This document shows positions 46,937 through 57,323 of a stretch of 64,000 nt of DNA, in pieces. Positions within the stretch are counted from its first letter, which is position 1, and each line of letters starts with the position of its first letter. Made by a program: the position numbers and the translations under genes. The notes below the pieces were generated by a model that ran no database searches, was not told where the DNA came from, and saw nothing but the letters and a program-made list of their open reading frames with translations. Source of the DNA: Gyromitra esculenta. Taxonomy: Eukaryota; Ascomycota; Pezizomycetes; Pezizales; Discinaceae. Location: contig JBCAML010000008.1 in the NCBI GenBank assembly GCA_038503075.1, forward strand, positions 992,001 through 1,056,000, written 5' to 3'.

Positions 46937-48825
46937 ATGCCTACCCATCCGTTCCAACTTAACCAGCTCTTTCCAAGCTTTGAAGATCTGAAAAAAGAAG
47001 TGGAAGATTGGGCTGTAACCGACAAATTTGAGTTTCGTATGCAGTTGAAGGACAAAAACCGGGCGGATTATCGTTGTAAAACCATGCGCAAAGGGGATGC
47101 GAATGGATGCGAATGGAGGATTTTTGGTTCAAAAATTGCAAATACCGATATCAAAATTGTTAAACTTATCGATGAGCATTCCTGTTTAGGGTTTGCACTT
47201 TCAATACGAGCGACATACAATACCCAGTCTTGGCTACAACGACAAATTCCAAATCACGTCGATGTTACCAAGCGTACAACAGTTAGAGAAGTTGTCGATA
47301 CTATTCGGTTGCACTATCACGAGCACATCAATTACTAAGCAGCATATAAAGTATGCGCAAAGCTATCGCATAATAAACTAGATGATGAGCAGCTTGCTTA
47401 TTATCAATTACCTTCCTATATTTGTCGTCTTCGTGAACATAATCCATTTGTTTATACAAATCTGGAAACTGTGCCGGGTATTGATGACACTCATTCTCCA
47501 CCCAAGAATATTTTTCGTTTTCATCGTGTTTTTATTTGTCCTGCAGAAGCGAGCAGTTCTTTTCAATGCTGTAGGCGTTTTGTTGCTGTTGATGGTACTT
47601 TTTGCAAATCTGGATATGTTCAAACTTTACTTATTGCTGTTACTATTGATGCGAATGGCCATATTCTTCTATTGGCATGGGCTGTGGTAGAGAGTGAAAA
47701 TAGGGATTCCTGGTTATATTTTATGAATCATTTAAAGTGTGCTATTCCGGAGGTTATGCAGTCTACTATCATGAGCGATAGGGATAAAGGGTTGATTGCA
47801 GCGCAAGAGATATTGGGGCCAGGAATTTCGCCTGTATATTGTTGTTTTCATTTACGAGAAAACTTTAAGACGAGGTTTGGGATAAAGTTAACTGATATGT
47901 TCTTTTGGAAGATTGCGAACACTAAGTCTGAAGCAAACTACAATGCTTTGATGACTAGTTTACGAGCCGAAAAGCCAACAGCAGCAGATTATTTGGAAGG
48001 AATCGAAAAAAGGCTATGGGTGGCTGCCTTTTTTCAAGGCCGAAGATACGGCCATAATACATCAAATATTGTTCAATCTTACAACAATAGCATGCGGCTC
48101 AATCGAGAACTTCCTATCCTCAACCTTTCGAACGAAATCTGGCATTCACAAATGGCTTTAAGGTTCAAACGCCAGAATCAAGCAAACAATTCTCCAAATC
48201 GGTTCCCTTTTACACTTCTTTGCAGTACTGAGGCGGAAACAAGCAGACTCTGGGCTCGCAGTAATACTGTACGGATGGCTTCTGAACAACATGGTGAAGT
48301 AAGGCAACGGGCTTATGGGGAACAGCCGGAAAAAACACATCTTGTCAATTGTAAGTCTTTTTTTCCCACCATTGGTTTTTGTATTTTTTTAACTATACTA
48401 ATATATGTTACAATACAGTACAAGCCAAAATGTGCCCTTGTTTGCGTTTTCAGGAAAATGACATACCTTGCTCACATGCATACGCATGCATACTGCAAAT
48501 TCAAAAAGCCCCCATTGATTATTTCCCTCGATCGCTCTCTATAGAGACATGGAAGAACACCTATGCCGTAAACTGGCTCCCAGTTAGTATAGAAAATTTA
48601 TTTCTAAATCATGAAAATATTTCATGTTACCCACCTCTTACAAGACGAATGGCTGGAAGACCGAAGAAAAAACGCGGTGAAAAGGGGGACCGGGGCATGG
48701 CTGCTTCGATATATGCTCAGAAAGCAAATGGTGAAAATATTCCAGACGGGAGAAAACAAAAATGTGGGAGTTGCAAACAAGCAGCGGGCCATAATATGAG
48801 AACATGTACCACCGCACATAGTTAA
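46937..48825 (+). pseudogene. MULE (Mutator-like) transposase with one in-frame stop
   Basis: Two exons, 46937-48350 and 48419-48825, with intron 48351-48418; the in-frame ATG at 46748 is an alternative start. Domains in order: an N-terminal FAR1/WRKY-like DNA-binding region (FPSFEDLKKEVEDWAV; ADYRCKTMRKGDANGCEW; DEHSC), the MULE transposase core (RRFVAVDGTFCKSGY with the first Asp; TIMSDRDKG with the second; CCFHLRENF), a SWIM zinc finger (CPCLRFQENDIPCSHAYA) and a C-terminal zinc knuckle (CGSCKQAAGHNMRTC). The only break seen is TAA at 47336-47338; frame and homology-like sequence continue directly after it (AAYKV, then QLPSYICRLREHNPF). The stop is consistent with a CAA-to-TAA change, typical of RIP. 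Terminal inverted repeats were not found. Confidence 0.88.
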
Positions 48826-50328
48826 ACACTACATGTATTGATCGAGTAACTTAAATTAAGAGTCAGATTTGCAAGAAAAGGGGGGGACCGGGGTTGTATT
48901 CAATTTGTGTACCTTTGCTTTGACAGTTCCAGCCAAAAGTAGCATCCGACATAGTTTTATTATGTTTCACCTCGAGCGCATGGTATGGAGAACGTTTTCT
49001 CTCTTTACATTCTACCCCGCAGCCGGCAGGAACGTTAGGGATCGAGCGATTGCTCATGATTCGGTTCGCTCCTCACCCGAGGACCCACTGAGGTTCTAAG
49101 AATTATTACTTTCTAGAACGGGGTCCCAGCGTTCTGTTCCTACATGTGTACTCTTGGTAATTATCATTTCATGTACATACTCAAAACCCTTAAAATAAGA
49201 TCGGTTAAAAATGCTTCGAGGGAACGGATCGAGAAGAAGAAAAACTTGCCTCTTTGAGAGGAGCTGGTGGATGAAAATCACTAGCTGTGACCAATTTTTT
49301 GAGGAAGTACCAGTGCACAACTCTAAAAAAAAACAATCAATCATAAAATATCACTCGTTCTATCTCACCGGCAAGATGCAACCAACGTTCTCCAAATCGA
49401 TATCATGAGATATGAAGAGACGGTTATCTATTATGCACTGTTTATCCGAAAACACTAAAGTAGCAATGATCAGGATTAATCGTAGTAACACTCTGTAGAA
49501 TATTACTGATCTATAAAATTAGCTAGACGACCCAGTAATGCTAGCTATTAGCCGTTATTACGTAGGCATAACGTGGGATACATCATAAACGAAGAGGCTG
49601 CTGGAGACTATATACGCTGATTGAACCACGATCTCAGGTAGGTATGAGCTGGCTGTAATGTTACTAGCGTGGCTGTAAGTTTCGTTGATGGATCTATATA
49701 ACTACTATTCATTGATATACCGACCGAACCTTTAACTCTATCCCTTACTATGTCCCGCGTTTCACTCACTTTTAGACTAGAAACTACTTGAGGGGGATGT
49801 CGGATTTGGGGGTAGCTAGTCCATGGAAGGTGGTGTAGAGCCTTTTTCTGGTGACTTCACTACTGTCACGGTGTGATGCCAACTGTTTGCCATCCTTTCG
49901 GGTATAGATAGCGTGCCTGAAGACGAACGAAGGGATAACTTTTTTGATGCTCCATTTATTTCCCTATTTTAGGTGTTATCGTTATTTTGTTTTTTGTGCG
50001 CAGCCTCTTGTGAGGATTAGCCAGTAGGTGCTGCTTTAGTGAAGGTAAATCAAATTAAGAACGCTTGCTCCGGGGGGTCGGCGATCAAGAAACCTAGGTT
50101 GGCATAGTGAGATCTCTAGCCAGAGTTCTGGTTGATGAAAATGCCGCAATGACGTGTATCTTGATATAATTTACGATCCCCAGTAGAAATAGAGATTTTT
50201 GAACTTGAAGAAGGAGAGCATCGTTTGTGGATGTTACCTGACGAAGTTTAAAGGATGACAACCTTGGATATCAATTCATAATTTTTTTTGTCTATGAACA
50301 AATAAACAAAAATTGCAAACAAAAACAT
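48826..50328. other. Intergenic between MULE remnant and tRNA-Phe
   Basis: No gene seen. A TACATGTA lies at 48830-48837, five bases after the transposase stop codon, followed by a G7 run near 48883. Confidence 0.55.
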
Positions 50329-50334
50329 GCGCTA

Positions 50335-50365
<31 letters not shown>

Positions 50366-50418
50366 TTCTTACTTGGTCTAATATCTGAAGGTCACCCGTT
50401 CGATCCGGGTTTGGCGCA
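50329..50418 (+). tRNA. tRNA-Phe(GAA), 17-nt intron
   Basis: A 90-nt gene with a full cloverleaf: 7-bp acceptor stem GCGCTAA/TTGGCGC, D-loop A-box TAGCTCAGTTGGGAGAGC, anticodon stem TCAGA/TCTGA, T-arm with GTTCGATCC B-box, discriminator A. Anticodon GAA is at 50362-50364. A 17-nt intron occupies 50366-50382, one base 3' of the anticodon as usual; its first bases TTC can pair with the anticodon GAA. The mature part is 73 nt and is identical to the two other copies in this window. Confidence 0.97.
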
Positions 50419-51591
50419 TTTAATTTTTTGGCGTTATAATGTAATTCGTTATTGATAGCGTATAAGATCATGGGAAATACGTTTTTTGCTCTTTGTTTGT
50501 TTTGGGGGAGGGGCTGGTTGCTGTGTCTGGGTGCTTTATTCTGCGTAGTGAACTTATTGATGACGCTGGCAGGTGGAGAGTGAGACTGAGTATTTGGGAT
50601 AAACTACTTGGCGATGTTGATACGTTTTTGAAACAGTTTTTTGAACTAATTTCTGACTGCTGTATAAATCAAACTAATTTCGTCATTAGGTTTATTGGTA
50701 AGTACCATTGAGAATTGGAGTTTGGAGTTGGTACTAGTCACAGGAGATCACTTACGAGTAAAAGAACTCGTAAATTCTCTATTAGAGAGTAGAGGGAGCT
50801 AAGAATTAACGTTAAAGTTCTCAAAGAGACCTAAAACCCCTTTAGTTTAATAGGAAAAACTTCATTCTAGAAACCTAGAGTGAAACACTTTTTGGTAGCG
50901 AACTTTCGCCTGAGAACGGGCAGTTTGATGTTGCGGTCTAGATCTCGAATCCTGATTTACCTAAAAAAAAAAGTCTGTGTCTTGCTTGGTCATTAACAAA
51001 TCAGCGTAGTATTTTAATACTATGGGTGGGATAGGGCAGGAAGGTGATTATAGTCTTCACAAGTAATCACTCGTATTTGTATCTCTGCATGAAGAGATTT
51101 TTGTTGCAATTTCGAGATCTGCCTCGAACGAGGAGTACGTACATATATGTGTATATAGCTGCCCAAAAAATCGGTGAACATTAAATTGGGGGTGTAGAGG
51201 TGGTACGGATCTCACATTACCCGGTGGTCGCCTCATAGAACAGGGGTCCTATTATCCTATCTTGACGCTCCGATTGCGCCCAATCGCAACACTTAGTATG
51301 TCTCTCTTAGCTTCTAGCCTTAAGGTCTCCGGAGTTTGTGTATCTGTCTTTTGTTCTACGGGATTTCGAATATGTTCTTCAGATAATAGCTAATTATATG
51401 TAATGAAAAGCTATAAGACAAATTTTATATTCTATTTGAAAGGCCGAACAACGTCTAACGATTTAACAATTATATATCAATGGCTACAATCAATCTTCAA
51501 CTCTACCGCCGATTCTATAATATTTACAACCTAAGCCAGCTTAGTGTGGATATTTTGCAATATCTCTAACTATAAGGGTAGGTTTAGTGAT
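50419..51591. other. Intergenic, no gene seen
   Basis: AT-rich with an ATG-less small frame at 50493-50711. Nothing else recognised. Confidence 0.5.
50424..50429 (+). terminator. RNA polymerase III T6 terminator
   Basis: A run of six T starts 6 nt after the tRNA-Phe 3' end. Confidence 0.7.
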
Positions 51592-52484
51592 CTAAACGGA
51601 GACTCCTGCGACCAAAGCATCACCAACAGTCCCCAAAGAAGCCTCGAAGTCCTTGAAAGTTTTTGCCTTCCTATTGAAGTGTGTTAGAAGGAGTATTTTA
51701 AGCAATACGCGAAGACTTAGTTACCAGTTGGCATTCTTGCCAATCTTGGCTGCGGATCCGGGAAATGCAAGGTATAACACATCGGTCTCGCTGTGGCCAT
51801 TGTCACCGGTAATACCGCCCCCGAAACAAGCGGTCGCAAGGGAAATACTGGCTTCACCGACGGAAATAGCGCCGTTGGTGTCTCCCCAGACACCATAGAA
51901 CTAAGTCACTCGTGATTAGTGTTGTGGGTGAAATGGGATACAAGAAAGGGATAGATACCATTTTACTGCCGCAAACAACAGCGACAACACTCAGACTCAC
52001 GATGCCAAAGCTCTGCGGGTCGAAGTTTTTAGTACCCAAGACGACATAACTATGAATATTTGCGTCTAGATCCTTGATCCCGAACTTCGCCACCTCGTCT
52101 TGGAAAGCTGTCTGAGACTGTCCCGTGGGATCATTTGCGCATTTCCCGCCGCTGTTGTTGGCGCCATCACAGTCGACGTCCATGTCCGCAAGGGAAGAAG
52201 GACCAGCAATTCACATGACAGTGGAGTCTGAGTCGGTGCAGTAAGAGAACCCTTTTTTGGAGTCACCCCTAGAGAGGCCGCTCTTGAGCACTTTGGGACA
52301 GCTGCCGCCCTAGGGAGGAGAGAGAAGAATGTTAATATTTTCAATAAGATTGCCGTAAGGAGAATGGACAAACCTTGACTTGATTGGAGAAGGTTTTGAC
52401 GTTGTCAGGAACAGTGCGGCCGTGAACGCTTGTCGTGAGCGAGCACGCAGCAAGGGCAACGTAAAATAGGTTCTTATATAACAT
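51592..52484 (-). pseudogene. GH75 fungal chitosanase with internal TGA
   Basis: Four exons, 52484-52374, 52309-51959, 51900-51725, 51670-51592, giving a 239-codon frame; introns 54-64 bp. Secreted endo-chitosanase family: signal peptide MLYKNLFYVALAACSLTTSV, then the hallmarks [39 protein letters not shown] and [13 protein letters not shown]. Both likely catalytic acids are present, the Asp in YGVWGDTNG and the Glu in [11 protein letters not shown] single in-frame TGA (52211-52213) interrupts the protein between TDSDSTVM and [10 protein letters not shown], with no plausible intron to remove it. The frame is otherwise intact from start to stop, so this is a recent nonsense allele, a read-through case or a sequence error. 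Confidence 0.85.
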
Positions 52485-54096
52485 TTTGGAATTGTAAATT
52501 AAAGGAGAGATTTGAAAGAGTGTCTGTATATCGAGTGATATGTGGGGGGAGAATGTTGGTATCGGAATAAATGAGTGAATAAATGAGTGAGTATGATTAG
52601 CGAGAAAATAGATGTCCTAGAGTACCGATCCATCGTCCTCTATATACACATTCAATTGTCGGTATTCACATGATACAATATTAAAATAGTCCCTGTGTTT
52701 TATGTGAACAAGGCACCTAAGAGGATTAGCAATTGCAAGGCTACTCAGAACTAGCAAGGACCGGTATCCTTACCAAGCCTCAGGGGTTTCCTAAGAACGA
52801 GGTACAGTCTCTTGGATAAAATTTACAGATATCTTCTCTGACCTGTCATTCGTGTCTCAAAATGACACCTTTTACTAAGAGCCCCGAATCGTGGTGTGCT
52901 TGATGTAGCGTGCTTTATCAACTGTAAGTTTAAGCGTAAAGGTTTGAAGGACCCTACGATATATTTGCGGATCAAATGATTCTGGTTTAGCTTGTGGCAA
53001 GTTTAATCGGTGGCACAGTATAAAAATAAATTATCCAGGCCATAGCGGCTTCTAGCTAGCATGGTAAGGTTTAGAAGTGTTACTAGGGATTGGATGTGAA
53101 GAGCTTAGAGAAGTGGGATTAGTTGCCTTACGAAATCTCCATACGATTTGTGTGAGGCCTGTACTACTGTATTTTTTCATACCCAGGCCTAGGACCTAAT
53201 GCAACCAGTCTATTAAGGCGGAAATCGCTTGCGGTTTCAGTAAACAGGGCATCGTCATGGCAGGGATGTGCGAGTGCATAAAAAAACCTCCTTGAACGCC
53301 TCACGTAAGTCACCTCACAGGTAATTGTGTTTCTTTGTTTTACTGGCGTCTGTTATGTAGTATGCATTGTTTGCTTATGTCATGCAAATCATCCAAAATA
53401 AAAAGTGATTGTTGAGAATGAAAAAGGAGTTTAGTACCTAGAGTTCCTGTATGACTATATTTATTCACTGTATTACTGGTCATGATCAGGATATATCAAT
53501 TAGATAGTTTATTTACACAGCCCTAATGGCTGAGCACGCTGAGCGATAGTTTTTACCGGGTCTTACTTTGATAAGTTTAAGTAATCTCTGTAGTACGCTA
53601 CAAATTTTCACTCGAATTTGGGTAAACTAACGGAGGAAGCAAGAGAGCAGAGAAATCAAATGTAGCTTGCGGTGTGTTTGGTATGCCGAAATCTTCGTGG
53701 AAATGTGGCTGAGTTGAATTAGAATTTCTCAAATCTCTGCCGTGTTTTGCTTGCCGCCAGTGGCAGACCAATGGAAAGCATTGAGTTCCTGCCAAATTCT
53801 GCCAAGCTCACATTTTGATTTGGTAGAAATCCTTGAGCTCGCTTCTGCCACTTTCCCCTGTATATGGGCTCTAGTCATATAATGTTCAATGGGTTTTAGT
53901 GGATTTCAATGACTTTTAATCTTGAGGAAGTAGCGAACCTAGGCTCGTTAAGCGTACCCCAAGCGGGTTTTCACATTTAAATTGTTTTTCTGTGAAATCT
54001 AATCGCTCAAAACTGAATCGGAGGTGCTAAATCTCCCAAAATTTGCTGCGAAATATTTAACAACAACGAATAAAATAAAATTTGATCATAAAACAT
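52485..54096. other. Intergenic, no gene seen
   Basis: Upstream region of the chitosanase frame and anonymous AT-rich sequence up to the second tRNA-Phe. Confidence 0.5.
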
Positions 54097-54102
54097 GCGC
54101 TA

Positions 54103-54133
<31 letters not shown>

Positions 54134-54186
54134 TTCTTACTTGGTCTAATATCTGAAGGTCACCCGTTCGATCCGGGTTTGGCGCA
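54097..54186 (+). tRNA. tRNA-Phe(GAA), 17-nt intron, second copy
   Basis: Identical over all 90 nt to the copy at 50329-50418, including the 17-nt intron (54134-54150). Anticodon GAA is at 54130-54132. The immediate upstream CAT and downstream CATTT are shared, but flanks then diverge, so only the gene itself is conserved or gene-converted. Confidence 0.97.
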
Positions 54187-56572
54187 TTTCGTTTTCTTTT
54201 TTGAACGCGAGAAAATGGATCATTTTTCTTGTGTGGGTGCTAAGTTAGTTACGTTAGTTAAGAGTTTCCCCATGGTGTTGCTGCTCTTAACCAGGATCAT
54301 GATCCGAGGTCTCGGGATAATTCTGCAGGGACCTTAGTTTCGAGTACCTGTTTTTCGATATTAGAGAAGGTTTAGGTCCGGAAATCATAGTGGGAGATCG
54401 TGAGGTACGTAATGTGATCGATTAAATTTTGACGTAGCCTGATGTAGGACAAACAAATTGCCGCAGGCTGCGCAATTTTTGAAAAACAAAATGGTAATAG
54501 CGGGATGTCGTAGAAAGATAGCCCCGGGTCCCGTAAATGGAACGGAGGACGCTGGTAATAGGGATCTGGAGTTTCTTATTTTTTGGTCTGGGGTCTTTAG
54601 CTGTACCTCTATAAACAAACCGTCGCAAAAGGGTTTAAACTATACTGTATGATTTTTCTGTTGAAGTCCTAGAAAAGCTGTGCTAAAATGCCAAAGAATG
54701 CCTAGCATACATGTATTTCATATTAGCAACGAAGTAACGCGAAGAAGTGACTTTCGAAAATCACGGGATCAGAAGAAAGGCCGTCAGATGCTATTTTCTA
54801 AAGTTGTACGACCTAGTTCGCCTATGGTTTAATTGGTTGTCATCATAGATTATCACTCACATGTTACATGTAGCGTACAATTGCCAGAGCGATGATCTTC
54901 GTGGGGTTAGTGAATACGAGGAAGACCTAGAGCATAAAGGCAGGAAATAAAATACACAATTAAATCTGTTTGAGAGGCAATTCGGATATTAGAAGTATCG
55001 GGCTATTATTACATAATAGCCGTACGCTTAGCCGGCATAAATGTTCACAAGCGGAAACAAGAATTAGCCACCACCCTTAACTGATAACGCCCACCACCTA
55101 CCACAATCGAATATTGTATCTTCCCGTTACTTCCGATCAAGTTTTCATCTGTCTCCTCTAGTCGAAAAAAGACTTTTAATGGGATCCTTGGGATGACTGG
55201 CCCTTTATTGGTCGGCCCGGCCCGGCCCTAGGGGGTTGCCTGGTACGGCCTGCTTAGTCGGATTGGTTAGAGAATATATGGAGTTTTATATAGTTTTTGT
55301 GCATTGCATAAATAGGGAATATCCGAAATTGGATGCTCACGCTATAGTTTCTGCTGCATGCATATAATATTTATATGTCTTCAAGCTTTAAGTCAATAAA
55401 ACTTCATGTATGGTTTAGAAAAGGGCAAGAAGGGAAGGCCAGACACATTCGGTTCCCATGATATACGTTATACCCCGCTTCAACGCACAGAGTAAGTAGC
55501 CTTAATCATTGCCGCCCTCCTGAGTCGCCGACCATAGAGCCTATTTCATAACAAAAGTCGAAGTGCCTTTGTGATTGCTCCTTGATCCTTCGACTCTATT
55601 TTGCGTAGTGTTTTTTTTTTACACTGGATTGGACCTCTGGCTGAATATGGGTTTACACTATTTTAACATGATACAAAGGGTAGTGGATAGCTCGAGATGA
55701 GATTAAATATCACAAAGCTGTCCCCAGAAGTCAGTGAAGCCGAGAATGGAATATCCGAGCAAGATTATAATAGCATCGACAACTTTCTTCTGAGTCTAAA
55801 TCTATCCAATTGAGCAAGCGCGTGGACGAGCCACGAACGCACGGCTCGTCGTGAATCTCAACTCTAAGGCACGTTGGATATATTTAGTCTAGCTACTAGA
55901 CCCCATCTTTTTTTAGATGGAAGTCCATTATAGATGTCATCCGTGTGAACTTTAAGATTCACTGAACTAATAATTTACTGATACAATATTTAGCATTACC
56001 TGGTTGATTTATCAAAGCTACGTATACCTGTATAACGAAGTTATAGTGCGAGAGCCCGGGCCCTAGGATAACTGAGGGAGTTAAGTCTCTAGATATCTAT
56101 CATTAGGGGCTTAAATGATCTAATCTCTTAAGCTGCAGTACGTCATACCCCATATCACTCCACCCTCAAGACAGACACTAGCATACAATATTTCTAGTTA
56201 TACGGGAACCCACGAATAAGAAATAAGTAGTTTCTATAAGGTCAACTCCGCCAAGATGCCAAGATGAGATCCGCAATCACTGGGAAATCGAGTAATAGTA
56301 GTGTTTGAATTTGTAATTCGCCTAGAGCACATAGCCTAATAGCGTGACTCCATGGCTCTGAGGCTTGTATAGAGTGCCCTGGCCTGCGGGTACTCTATAC
56401 TTGGACCCTCGACACGATATCCTCGAAGCTTGGTCCAACCAATCTTGAAATCTATGTATACTAGCACATACAAGCGCGATATTTTGAAGTTATGGAACAC
56501 AAATATCTATCGAACAAAAGGGGGTTAGATTGTGTAGCTTTGGACCTGAAAAAAAACACCCCAAAAACGTGA
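54187..56572. other. 2.4-kb gene-poor interval
   Basis: No gene seen. It holds two TACATGTA palindromes (54718-54725, 54865-54872) and a GC-rich patch with CCCGGCCCGGCC near 55215-55230. Confidence 0.5.
54197..54202 (+). terminator. RNA polymerase III T6 terminator
   Basis: T4, C, then T6 begins 4 nt after the tRNA; the T6 run is the likely stop. Confidence 0.7.
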
Positions 56573-56623
56573 TGCGCCAAACCCGGATCGAACGGGTGAC
56601 CTTCAGATTAACGACTGATTTAT

Positions 56624-56657
<34 letters not shown>

Positions 56658-56663
56658 TAGCGC
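56573..56663 (-). tRNA. tRNA-Phe(GAA), 18-nt intron, third copy
   Basis: Minus-strand gene whose 73-nt mature sequence is identical to the other two copies. The intron is different: 18 nt (ATCATAAATCAGTCGTTA). It contains TCAG, which can pair with the CTGA of the anticodon loop, preserving the anticodon-intron helix despite unrelated sequence. A-runs at 56563-56567 and 56549-56556 give T-runs on the transcribed strand as terminators. Confidence 0.97.
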
Positions 56664-56739
56664 TTGATGTTACACAAGTGAAGTTTGTAAATTTTGTACC
56701 AAAAGTTTTAATTTGTTTAGTTAATGATCTGCATACATG

Positions 56740-56932
56740 TACAGTCTCGTTCGAAAAATCTTGGCACCCCTCGTCTCTATTAAGAACGACTACCGACGGA
56801 TTGAAGCTATAATTTTTGTAGATCTCCACAGTTTCCCACCCTTTTGAATTACTGTTTTCCAGTTCGATCCGTAGCTATTTAATTTATTATCAACGATTAG
56901 TAGGGTGCCAGGATTTTACGAACGTGACTGTA
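56740..56932. mobile_element. 193-bp MITE with 30-bp terminal inverted repeats
   Basis: Both ends read TACAGTCWCGTTCGWAAAAT inward and stay paired for 30 bp (to GGCACCC) with three mismatches. TA flanks each side, as for Tc1/mariner elements. The empty site would read ACATGT-ACATGT, a 12-bp palindrome split at its central TA. There is no coding capacity. It sits 76 bp upstream of the minus-strand tRNA-Phe. Confidence 0.88.
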
Positions 56933-57323
56933 CATGTGGTTATAGGTACCAGCTGTTCAATGGTTTTTCATAAGGGACCCAGTACTTAAATTGCTATTTA
57001 ACCGATATATTTTATAACTGCTATAAATAATCTTACTCATCCATCATCGATCATACATATAAGCCGTGGCTTCCCACATTCCCATCACAGCCTCTCACTC
57101 GCTCAACCATTCCATCACGGAAAAAGTAAGGATATCAAATATTCTAAATATACTTCTGTATACATTCCTAGTAAACATAAATGAGTCTCATATAATTTCT
57201 ATATACAATCCATTATCGAAGAAAGAGGGGAGAAACAGGCGTAAAAAAAAGGTCCTCCAGCACCCCAGACAGTGATATCACAAAACAATCCTGTATACTC
57301 CCATAAAACACCTATTTCCCCGA
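56933..57323. other. Interval between MITE and MINDY 3' end
   Basis: About 390 bp; no gene seen. The part next to 57324 is presumably the 3' UTR of the MINDY gene. Confidence 0.55.

Noticed and set aside
48840..49060. Possible right terminal inverted repeat of the MULE
   Set aside because: No matching inverted sequence was found upstream of 46750, apart from an isolated TACTTTTGG word.
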